Source: Planotetraspora mira
GTDB lineage: Bacteria; Actinomycetota; Actinomycetes; Streptosporangiales; Streptosporangiaceae
Direction of reading: 5' to 3'
Assembly (NCBI RefSeq): GCF_016863275.1
Contig: NZ_BOOO01000042.1
Span: 62,001-126,000, forward strand
DNA: 64,000 nucleotides
Part shown: one piece after another, positions 1-6,324 of the stretch
Layout of the letters: every line of letters begins with the position of its first letter
Position numbering within the stretch: position 1 is the first letter of the stretch
Translations under genes and position numbers: made by a program
The notes under the pieces: model-generated
The model's input: only the letters and a program-made list of their open reading frames with translations
The model's database searches: none
Told to the model about the DNA's origin: nothing

Positions 1-150
1 ACCAGGTTGGCCGGCACCCTGCCGGGCCAGGACCTGGACCGTTTCTCCGAAGACCTCGCCGAGGTGGCCCGGGAGTACAACCGGGCCGACGACGGCACGG
101 TCGTCGCGCAGGCCGAGTACCTGGAAGCGGTCGGTGTCCGGCGAGCCTGA
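1..150 (+). CDS. C-terminal end of a probable class I SAM-dependent methyltransferase (partial)
   Basis: The window opens inside a reading frame that ends at the TGA at 148-150, leaving 49 residues. The visible tail contains a segment EDLAEVAREYNRADDGT followed by AEYLEAVGVRR. This resembles the last helix and strand of actinobacterial class I methyltransferases, where a short acidic helix precedes a final AEYL strand. The Rossmann core and SAM-binding motif lie outside the window, so the assignment rests on the tail alone. The next gene starts 40 nt downstream on the same strand. Confidence 0.45.
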   Translation, partial: TRLAGTLPGQDLDRFSEDLAEVAREYNRADDGTVVAQAEYLEAVGVRRA

Positions 151-190
151 CCTGGTTGCGCGGGCCTCACTCCCGGGGGAACGTACGGCC

Positions 191-781
191 ATGGACAGAA
201 GCGGCTTTCTCCGGCCTCCGGATCCCACCGCCGACACTCGGCGCCTCTACGACGAGGACGTCGCGGATCTCGGCTACGTGATGAACCTCACCCGGCTATG
301 GGCCCACCAGCCTGCCACGGCCGACGGGCTGTTCGACCTGATGCGGAGGTCCCTCGCGGGCCACGGTCTCACCCCGCGCCAGCGGGCCGTCCTCGTCGCC
401 GCCTGCGCGTCGGCGTTCGGCGACTCGTACTGCTCGCTGGCATACGGCGTCAGACTGGCCGACGCGGCCGGAGAGGAGGCGGCCGCCGGGGTGCTCCAGG
501 GGAATGACGACGGGCTGACCGCCGCCGAGCGGGCGCTGGCCGGGTGGGCACGGAAGGTGGCCCGCGACCCGAACCACACCGGCGAGGCGGACGTCCAGGA
601 GTTGCGCGACGCCGGTTTCGACGACGCGATGATCTTCGCGATCACGGTGTTCGTCGCGCTGCGCATCGCGTTCTCGACCGTGAACGACGCGCTCGGCGCC
701 CGTCCCGACGCGGAGTTGGGCGCCACCGCGCCGCCGGCCGTCCTCGGCGCCGTCACCTTCGGCCGCCCCATCTCCGGCTGA
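191..781 (+). CDS. carboxymuconolactone decarboxylase / AhpD-like family protein
   Basis: A 196-residue all-helical protein with the repeated helical pattern of the AhpD/CMD fold, roughly residues 35-165. AhpD-type peroxidase-related proteins carry CxxC followed three residues later by His, used for peroxide or alkylhydroperoxide reduction. Here the equivalent segment reads FGDSYCSLAYG, so only one cysteine is present and the histidine is missing; classical peroxidase cycling is therefore doubtful. The ATG at 191 is preferred over an upstream GTG at 134 because the latter would overlap the preceding gene, while a GGGGGA stretch sits about 10 nt before the ATG. It may be co-transcribed with the HAD gene downstream (54-nt gap). 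Confidence 0.75.
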   Translation: MDRSGFLRPPDPTADTRRLYDEDVADLGYVMNLTRLWAHQPATADGLFDLMRRSLAGHGLTPRQRAVLVAACASAFGDSYCSLAYGVRLADAAGEEAAAGVLQGNDDGLTAAERALAGWARKVARDPNHTGEADVQELRDAGFDDAMIFAITVFVALRIAFSTVNDALGARPDAELGATAPPAVLGAVTFGRPISG

Positions 782-835
782 CCGCGGGCCGGCCGGGATT
801 GGAGCCGGTCGGCATGCTGATGGCATGGTGGGTGA

Positions 836-1564
836 GTGACGATCCGCGGGGTTTTGTTCGATGTCGACGACACGCTCTTCGACTACACGTCGTCGGAGCA
901 GGCAGGTCTGCTGGGACACCTGACGGCTGAGGGGTTGCTGGGGCTCTTCCCGTCGCCCGCCGACGCCGTGACCGTCTGGCGAGAGATCATGGAGGAGGAG
1001 TACACGCGGTATCTCACCGGTGAGCTGACCTTCGCCGGGCAGCAACTCACGCGGACCAGGCGGTTCCTGTCGCACCTGGGGCGCCTCCCGGTCGGCGGCC
1101 TCTCCGACGAGGAGGCCGACCTCTGGTTCGGGCGGTACAGGGAACTGCGCAACGCCGTGTGGGAGGCTTTCCCCGACGCCGATCCCGTGCTCAGGAGACT
1201 CGCGCCCAGGTTCCGGCTCGGGGTCGTGTCGAACTCCTCCCTCGCGTACCAGCAGGGCAAACTCCGCGCGATCGGCCTGCTCGACCATTTCGGCGAAGCG
1301 ATCGTCTGCGCCGTCGAGCACGGTGCCCCCAAGCCGGACGCCGGCATCTTCCTGGCGGGATGCGCGACCCTCGGCCTGCCGGCGGATCAGGTGGCGTACG
1401 TCGGCGACAAATACGACATCGACGCGGTCGGCGCGCTCGAGGCCGGGCTGCGTTCGTACTGGCTCGACAGGGCGGCCACGGGAATCACCCCTCTGGACGG
1501 GATCACCGTGATCCGATCCCTGGACGAGCTCGTGCCCGCCCTGATCGGGCCGGAGCTGCCGTGA
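836..1564 (+). CDS. HAD-IA family hydrolase
   Basis: This 242-residue protein is a haloacid dehalogenase superfamily phosphatase. Motif I is DVDDTLFD at residues 9-16 (nucleophile and acid/base aspartates), motif II is VVSNSS near residue 127, motif III is the lysine of APKPDAG, and motif IV is YVGDKYDID. A helical cap lies between motifs I and II, giving the C1-type HAD-IA architecture. The family hydrolyses small phosphorylated metabolites; the substrate cannot be read from sequence. The GTG start at 836 places motif I at the usual distance from the N-terminus. A strong hairpin terminator begins 12 nt after the stop codon. Confidence 0.85.
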   Translation: MTIRGVLFDVDDTLFDYTSSEQAGLLGHLTAEGLLGLFPSPADAVTVWREIMEEEYTRYLTGELTFAGQQLTRTRRFLSHLGRLPVGGLSDEEADLWFGRYRELRNAVWEAFPDADPVLRRLAPRFRLGVVSNSSLAYQQGKLRAIGLLDHFGEAIVCAVEHGAPKPDAGIFLAGCATLGLPADQVAYVGDKYDIDAVGALEAGLRSYWLDRAATGITPLDGITVIRSLDELVPALIGPELP

Positions 1565-1576
1565 AGACCCGTGGTG

Positions 1577-1614
1577 GGCCTGCTTCCGAGCGCCGGCGAG
1601 TTCGGAAGCAGGCC
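1577..1614. terminator. hairpin terminator between convergent genes
   Basis: A perfect 13-bp inverted repeat (1577-1589 with 1602-1614, arm GGCCTGCTTCCGA) encloses a 12-nt loop. There is no U-tract, which is common for actinobacterial terminators. It sits just after the HAD gene on the plus strand and just after the small His-rich ORF on the minus strand, so it could serve both. Confidence 0.8.
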
Positions 1615-1641
1615 GCATCCCGCATGGCAGGCGGGTGCCGA

Positions 1642-1815
1642 TCAGCCGGTGCCTGAGGCCGGGTGGCAGGCGTCGTGCCCATCGTGGTGATCCTCGTGGT
1701 GTTCATGCCCGTGATCGGCGTGGGCGTCCGCCGGAGCGGGTCCGGTGCACGGCGAGTCCTCGCATGACGCGTGCGCGTGCTGCCTGGGTGTTTCCGCCTC
1801 CATGGAGGCCTCCAT
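1642..1815 (-). CDS. small His/Cys-rich putative metal-binding protein
   Basis: A 57-codon frame on the minus strand. It encodes about 11 histidines and 3 cysteines: C18 and C23 in SCEDSPC, C50 in DACHPA, and a histidine/acid-rich run ADHGHEHHEDHHDGHDACH near the C-terminus. Third positions are mostly G or C, as expected for a real gene here. It begins 30 nt after the stop of the SH3 protein gene on the same strand and ends 27 nt before a hairpin terminator, so it could be the second gene of an operon. A second ATG lies at 1803. I do not recognise a named family. The composition suggests chelation of zinc, nickel, cobalt or copper, and the neighbouring zinc sensor/exporter pair fits that. It could instead be a chance frame in GC-rich DNA. 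Confidence 0.5.
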   Translation of the reverse strand: MEASMEAETPRQHAHASCEDSPCTGPAPADAHADHGHEHHEDHHDGHDACHPASGTG

Positions 1816-1845
1816 CTCTGGTGCGGGCGTCGTTCGCGGTCCGTG

Positions 1846-2682
1846 CTAGCTGGTCACCCGCTGGAGGTAGTAGTCGGAGACCCAGCCGGGCCGGCCGTTG
1901 GAGGACGTGACGGGAACCCAGCCCTGGGTGGCGGTGCAGCCGCCGCCGAACCGTCCGTCGGCCAGCCTCAGCGTGCCGACCGGCTGGTAGGTGTTGCCGC
2001 GACCGTTGTAGACGGTGACGACGCCGTTCGGCTGGACATGGGTCAGTTGGTAGGTGCATCCCCAGGGACGGGACGCGGAGGCGGCAAGGGGAGTCCTGGT
2101 CGTCTTACGCAGGTAGTGCGCGGCGGCCCAGCCGGATCGGCCGTTGGAGGACGTGACGGCGATCCAGCCCCGGCTGGAGGTGCACCCTCCCGCGAACCGT
2201 CCGTCGGATGCCCTCAGCGTGCCGACCCGTCGGGCACCGACGCCGGGGGCGGTGCGCACGTTCAGATAGCTGGACCGCCGGACGTTGGCGACCTGGTAGG
2301 TGCAGGCCATGGCCGGAAGCTTGGGAACGGCGGCCCGATGCACCGCGCCGCTCCTGCGCAGGTAGTGGCCGGAGGCCCAGCCGGATCGGCCGTTGGAGGA
2401 CGTGACGGTGAACCAGCCGCGGGTGGACGTGCAGCTTCCGGTGAAGCTCCCGTCGGTCCGTTTCAGTGTGCCGACCGTCCGTGAGTTGGAAGCGGGCGCG
2501 GTCCGGACGTTGAGGTAGCCCCCGGCGCGCAGGTTCGTGACCTGGTAGGTGCAGGCACCGGTCTGGGGGGCGGATGCGCCGGCCGGGGTGGTGGTCGCGT
2601 GGGCCGGAGGGGCGGTGACCGCAAGCCAGCCTGCGGTGGCGCAGATGGTCAGTACGGGGACGACCCTCTTGGCGACTTTCAC
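1846..2682 (-). CDS. secreted protein with three tandem bacterial SH3 domains
   Basis: This 278-residue protein starts with a Sec signal peptide (KR, then a hydrophobic stretch, AHA cleavage near residue 29). Three SH3 modules of about 75 residues follow, each opening with C(T)YQV and containing LNVRTAP or a variant, VGTL, a GG/GSC cysteine and RGW...VTSSNGR.GW. Each module carries two cysteines, probably forming one disulfide per domain. The third module has lost the LNVRTAP signature (VVTVYNGRG instead). Such domains usually bind peptidoglycan peptides or other cell-wall ligands. The modules are also repeated at DNA level, with a shared core recurring at about 248-bp spacing. The GTG start at 2682 has AGGGAGA upstream. 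It is transcribed away from the zinc sensor gene. Confidence 0.85.
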   Translation of the reverse strand: MKVAKRVVPVLTICATAGWLAVTAPPAHATTTPAGASAPQTGACTYQVTNLRAGGYLNVRTAPASNSRTVGTLKRTDGSFTGSCTSTRGWFTVTSSNGRSGWASGHYLRRSGAVHRAAVPKLPAMACTYQVANVRRSSYLNVRTAPGVGARRVGTLRASDGRFAGGCTSSRGWIAVTSSNGRSGWAAAHYLRKTTRTPLAASASRPWGCTYQLTHVQPNGVVTVYNGRGNTYQPVGTLRLADGRFGGGCTATQGWVPVTSSNGRPGWVSDYYLQRVTS

Positions 2683-2768
2683 GAATGTCTCCCTTCGTTC
2701 GCATCGCCCTGGCCGGGGTGGTCAGTGTGATGGTCAGGGTCAGGAGGACCCGATCCGCGATGCTCACT

Positions 2769-2823
2769 CTAAGTAGTGCTCTGTTTACTTAGCGTTTACA
2801 CCCGTGACTGGATGATCGATCAT
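2769..2823. promoter_or_regulatory. palindromes in the divergent SH3/metal-sensor intergenic region
   Basis: Two palindromic elements lie between the SH3 gene and the metal sensor. The first is CTAAGTA (2769-2775) with TACTTAG (2786-2792), separated by 10 nt. The second is the perfect 12-mer ATGATCGATCAT (2812-2823). Both sit upstream of the minus-strand SH3 gene and are candidate protein-binding sites for its promoter. The binding protein is unknown, and neither matches the TGAA-N6-TTCA element found at the sensor promoter. Confidence 0.4.
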
Positions 2824-2885
2824 TTCTTTACGTTGCGGCGAGTTTGCAGCGATAACCATGTGCGACTTGCCGGTCACTCAATGTC

Positions 2886-2940
2886 TTGACAGATGGGGAC
2901 CCCTCCCTATGCTTGTACATGTGAATAGTCGTTCAAATGT
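2886..2940 (+). promoter_or_regulatory. promoter and SmtB/ArsR-type operator of the metal-efflux operon
   Basis: A -35 box TTGACA (2886-2891), 16-nt spacer and -10 box TATGCT (2908-2913) are followed at once by an inverted repeat ACATnTGAA-N6-TTCAnATGT (2917-2940). TGAA-N6-TTCA is the core of operators bound by SmtB/ZiaR-class zinc sensors. The predicted transcription start falls at about 2920-2921, inside the operator and at the GTG codon. This implies a leaderless mRNA repressed by steric block and derepressed by metal. Confidence 0.75.
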
Positions 2941-3325
2941 CGTGCCGATCGCCGCGGACGCCTGCTCGTTGTCCGTCGTGGACGCCGATCGGGTGGCCGC
3001 GGTCCAGAGGGCGCTGCCGTCCGACGACTCCGTGCGCAACCTCGCGCACGTCTTCGGGTTGCTCGCCGACCCCGGACGGCTCCGCCTCATATCGGCGCTG
3101 CTCGAGGGCGGCGAGATGTGCGTGTGCGACCTGGCGGCGGCGACGGGGCAGAGCATGTCGGCCGCCTCGCACGCGTTGCGACTGCTCCGCGCCGACCGAG
3201 TGGTGAAGGTCCGCCGAGCGGGGCGGATGGCCTACTACCGGCTGGCCGACTCACACGTGCGGATGTTGTTCGACCTGGCCATCACCCACATCGGGCATGA
3301 CGAAGGAGACCGCGGCGATGACTGA
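2921..3325 (+). CDS. SmtB/CmtR-class ArsR family zinc-responsive repressor
   Basis: A 134-residue winged-helix repressor. The DNA-binding core runs from NLAHVFGLLADPGRLRL through a recognition helix QSMSAASHALRLL to a beta-wing KVRRAGRMAYYRL. Two metal sites are visible: an alpha-3N type CVCDLA plus an N-terminal cysteine (DACS), and an alpha-5 set D-x-H-x10-H-x2-H in DSHVRMLFDLAITHIGH. The second set matches the spacing of the SmtB zinc ligands (Asp104, His106, His117, His120). The GTG at 2921 is chosen because upstream in-frame codons lie within or before the promoter elements. It overlaps the CDF exporter gene by 8 nt, so the two are translationally coupled and the sensor presumably represses its own operon. 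Confidence 0.85.
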   Translation: MNSRSNVVPIAADACSLSVVDADRVAAVQRALPSDDSVRNLAHVFGLLADPGRLRLISALLEGGEMCVCDLAAATGQSMSAASHALRLLRADRVVKVRRAGRMAYYRLADSHVRMLFDLAITHIGHDEGDRGDD

Positions 3326-4367
3326 CCGGCAGACCGTCACCCGACGCAGTGACAGAGACCGGGATCGTCACGGGCGCGGCCACGGGCACGGGCATGGGCA
3401 CGGGCACGGGCACGGGGTCAGCGCCGAGGCCGACCGCCGCTACCTGTCCGGCGCCCTCGCGTTGATCGTCGCCTTCATGGCGGCGGAAGTGGTCATCGGG
3501 TTCATCGCCCGGTCACTCGCGCTCATCTCGGACGCGGGCCACATGCTCACCGATGCCATCGCGATCGTCTTCGCCCTGATCGCGATGAGAATCGCCGCCC
3601 GGCCGCCACAAGGCGGCTTCACCTACGGACTCAAGCGCGCTGAGATCGTCTCCGCGCAGATCAACGGCATCACGCTGCTTCTGCTGAGCGTCTACTTCAT
3701 CTACGAGGGCGTCCGGCGACTGGTCGTCCCGCCCGAGGTCGAGGGACTGTACGTGGTCATCACGGGAGGCGCGGGGATCGCCGTCAACCTTGCCGCGACC
3801 TGGCTACTCAGCAGGGCAGACCGCTCGAGTCTCAACGTCGAGGGCGCCTTCCAGCACATCCTGAACGACCTGTACGCCTTCATCGCCACCACCGCGGCCG
3901 GAGTGGTCGTCGTGCTCACCGGCTGGGGGCGGGCGGACGCCATCGCCGCCCTCGTCGTCGCCGGACTGATGCTCAAAGCGGGTTGGGGCCTGGTCCGCGA
4001 TGCCGGCCGGGTGTTCATGGAAGCCGCGCCGGTCGGGATGAACCCCGCGGAGATCGGTCAGAGAACCGCCACTCTCGACCAGGTCACCGAGGTGCATGAC
4101 CTGCACATCTGGGAGGTCACCTCCGGCTACGCCGCGATGTCCGCCCACATCCTGGTCGAGCCGCAGGCCGACTGCCACACCGTACGGCAGGCGGCCGAAC
4201 GCCTCGTGCACGACGAATACGGCATCGACCACACGACCCTGCAGGTCGACCACAGCAGAGCCGAACGGCCCGCCGCCGACCGGGCCGAGCGTCACTGCGC
4301 GGATCCTCACGGTCCCGTCCACCGGGCTGAAGCGCCGGACCCTGCCGGAACGGCTCCGCTCCACTGA
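3318..4367 (+). CDS. CDF family zinc/cobalt/cadmium efflux transporter (CzcD/ZitB type)
   Basis: This 349-residue cation diffusion facilitator exports divalent metal in exchange for protons at the cytoplasmic membrane. After a charged N-terminus comes a (Gly-His) run at about residues 20-34, then six membrane segments. The intramembrane zinc site is seen as SDAGHMLTDA in TM2 and QHILNDLYAF in TM5 (the H/D pairs). A C-terminal cytoplasmic domain with HDLHIWEV follows, and a further His-rich tail. The ATG at 3318 is preferred over one at 3297 because AAGGAGA lies 8 nt before it. The 8-nt overlap with the sensor gene indicates an operon for metal-induced efflux. Confidence 0.92.
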   Translation: MTDRQTVTRRSDRDRDRHGRGHGHGHGHGHGHGVSAEADRRYLSGALALIVAFMAAEVVIGFIARSLALISDAGHMLTDAIAIVFALIAMRIAARPPQGGFTYGLKRAEIVSAQINGITLLLLSVYFIYEGVRRLVVPPEVEGLYVVITGGAGIAVNLAATWLLSRADRSSLNVEGAFQHILNDLYAFIATTAAGVVVVLTGWGRADAIAALVVAGLMLKAGWGLVRDAGRVFMEAAPVGMNPAEIGQRTATLDQVTEVHDLHIWEVTSGYAAMSAHILVEPQADCHTVRQAAERLVHDEYGIDHTTLQVDHSRAERPAADRAERHCADPHGPVHRAEAPDPAGTAPLH

Positions 4368-4398
4368 ACCTGCGGAGGGCGCGGGGCCGCCTGCCGGG

Positions 4399-5178
4399 CT
4401 AGATGCCCCGGAGGAAGGCTTCGAGCTTCGACTGCAGTTGGTCGGCGTAGCGCTCGTCGTTGAACATCTCACCGGCGTGCTGGGCGCCGGGGTAGACCAA
4501 CAAGGTGCTCCTGCCCTTGGGCGTCGCCTTGTGGAGGCTTCTGGCGAGATCCGCGACGCCGCCTCCGAAGTCCTCTTCGGCGGCGGCGTAGAGCGCGGGC
4601 ACGGACAGTCCCCCGGCCAATTCCTCCATGCCGTCCAGGCCGCCGGACAAGGAGATGACGCCCGCCGCCTGGGCGGCGGGGTCGGCGGCGGTCGCGAGCG
4701 CGACCGAACCGCCGAGCGAGCCGCCGGCATAGACGACCTTCTGTGCGCCGAGTTTCCTGAGCCCGGCGCCGATGGCCGCCATCTCGTCGGAGCCGCGGTC
4801 CAGCATGGCCGGGATGCCGACCGTCTGGGGATTGTCGCCGTACTCGAACACGGCCACGCGGAAACCACCCTTGACCAGGTGGTCGGCCCACATCAGCCAG
4901 TCGCAGTGATATCCCGTGAGGGTGTTCGCGATCACGACGCCGACGGGTCCTTCACCGGCCACTCCCACGGCCAGACCGGCGCCCGTGCCCGGGCTCGTCA
5001 CCGTCATGGGAGTGAACGCCACCGAGGGGCCCCCGTTGCAGCCGACGAGCGCAGGCGCGTCGGAAGGCGCCGCCGCCGCGGGAGCGGGACGCGTTTCCTG
5101 CCCGCTCGTCGTGCCCCCGCCGCAGCCGGCCACGCCCAGAGCCAGCACTACACCCAAGATCACTCTCCGTGTAAGCAT
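4399..5178 (-). CDS. lipoprotein alpha/beta hydrolase
   Basis: This 259-residue protein starts with a lipoprotein signal (MLTRR, hydrophobic stretch, lipobox GVAGC with the lipidated cysteine at 19). It is therefore anchored outside the membrane. The mature part is an alpha/beta hydrolase: nucleophile elbow GGSLGGS, an acidic residue in the AAEEDFGGG strand-loop, and the catalytic histidine in GAQHAGEMF. The pattern is close to dienelactone-hydrolase-like or dipeptidyl-esterase-like serine hydrolases; the substrate is unknown. It is convergent with the CDF gene, 31 nt away. Confidence 0.8.
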   Translation of the reverse strand: MLTRRVILGVVLALGVAGCGGGTTSGQETRPAPAAAAPSDAPALVGCNGGPSVAFTPMTVTSPGTGAGLAVGVAGEGPVGVVIANTLTGYHCDWLMWADHLVKGGFRVAVFEYGDNPQTVGIPAMLDRGSDEMAAIGAGLRKLGAQKVVYAGGSLGGSVALATAADPAAQAAGVISLSGGLDGMEELAGGLSVPALYAAAEEDFGGGVADLARSLHKATPKGRSTLLVYPGAQHAGEMFNDERYADQLQSKLEAFLRGI

Positions 5179-5296
5179 GAGATCAATGTCCGTCGCGGCG
5201 GCAGTCCTGTCTCCTGGCGGGACGGAAACGTGATCAGATCGTGGACCGCCGGGAGCCGATGCGGGTTCGTCAGTCGAGTAGCCGCCAGGACGGCGG

Positions 5297-6067
5297 CTAC
5301 TCGAACAGGTGCCGGTTGGCGCGGCTCCAGGCGAGCTTGTGCTCCAGTTCGGCGAGAAAGCCGTCGGCGACCCAACCGGCCTGCGGCTGACATCCCGCGT
5401 CCGCCAGGCGGCGCACCTGGTCGATCCCGTCCTGCTGGACGTCGAGGACGGCGTCGACCAGACCCGTGACGGAGGTCAGGCCGTAGGCGCCGGCGAACAG
5501 TTCCAGACGTCGGCGCCGGTCGGGCGGCCGGGGATGGGCCATCCAGCGTAGGGATTCGTCGTCGTCGCGGAATGGCGCGAGGTATTCCAGCGCGTAGGCG
5601 ACGTCGTACAGGCGGTCCGCCGGCCGGGCGTAGTCCCAGTCGAGGAGCCCGACCGGACGCCCGTCCCGCCAGACGATGTTCCAGGGGCCGAAGTCCCCGT
5701 GGCAGATCACTTCGTCGTCGCCCAGCCCGGTCTGGCCGGTGAACCAGCTGAGCCGATCGGGCGGACGGAAGCCGGCGACCGCGTCGTGATAGTCGCGAAG
5801 CAGGCGGGCGGAGGACACCAGGCCCGCGTCGTCGGCCGCTTCGATCCAGCCTTGCGCGCCGGATCGGCCGTCCAGGTAGGTGAGGACCTCGCGGTCCTGT
5901 TCGTCGATTCCCCGCACGCGGGGCGAGTAGGGGAATCCGACCTCCTCCAGATGCCGGAGCAGGGCGTGGACGGCCGGCGTCCACGGTTGTGTGGGCCTGC
6001 GGACGGTGTCGCCGACGCGCACGACCCGGCGATGCGGTGAGTTCTGGAGGACCTCTTCGTCCGTCAT
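5297..6067 (-). CDS. aminoglycoside phosphotransferase (APH) family protein
   Basis: A 256-residue kinase-fold protein. The catalytic loop is ICHGDFGPWNIVW (Asp as base, Asn for Mg), and the DFG equivalent is LLDWDYARP. The N-lobe is short and lacks an obvious glycine loop, as in the many small APH-like proteins of actinomycetes that phosphorylate alcohols on small molecules. Resistance to an aminoglycoside is possible, but the family is broad and nothing nearby supports it. It is transcribed alone and divergently from the sulfatase-like gene. Confidence 0.85.
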   Translation of the reverse strand: MTDEEVLQNSPHRRVVRVGDTVRRPTQPWTPAVHALLRHLEEVGFPYSPRVRGIDEQDREVLTYLDGRSGAQGWIEAADDAGLVSSARLLRDYHDAVAGFRPPDRLSWFTGQTGLGDDEVICHGDFGPWNIVWRDGRPVGLLDWDYARPADRLYDVAYALEYLAPFRDDDESLRWMAHPRPPDRRRRLELFAGAYGLTSVTGLVDAVLDVQQDGIDQVRRLADAGCQPQAGWVADGFLAELEHKLAWSRANRHLFE

Positions 6068-6118
6068 GACGTCACGAGACTACTCGCGGCGCCCGGCCGG
6101 CCGAAGGCCCGTTTTTCC

Positions 6119-6167
6119 GGCTCCCGGCTCCCGGCTGACGGCTCCCGGCTCCCGGCTCCCGGCTCCC
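6119..6167. repeat. 7-bp GC-rich tandem repeat
   Basis: Seven consecutive copies of a 7-bp unit GGCTCCC, with the third copy reading GGCTGAC, lie between the divergent APH and sulfatase-like genes. The array is non-coding and could vary in length between isolates by slippage, changing promoter spacing. Confidence 0.8.
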
Positions 6168-6324
6168 GGGCTCGTAGGGAGCGGGCCTGATGACGTGCCT
6201 GGTCCGGAGCCCGCCCGTGAACCGGCGGCGGCTGCGAGCCGTACAAACAGGTGGCGCCGCCGCGCCGGACGACGACATCGACCGGCGGCGGCACCATCGG
6301 GTTTCGCAGGGAAGGACCTTCGGC

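Noticed and set aside
6119-6167. CRISPR-like array
   Set aside because: The unit is 7 bp with no spacers, so it is a simple tandem repeat; no cas genes are present.
6190-6324. Upstream ATG start for the sulfatase-like protein
   Set aside because: The extra 45 residues are low in family similarity and lack a ribosome-binding site, while the TTG at 6325 has AAGGA at ideal spacing.
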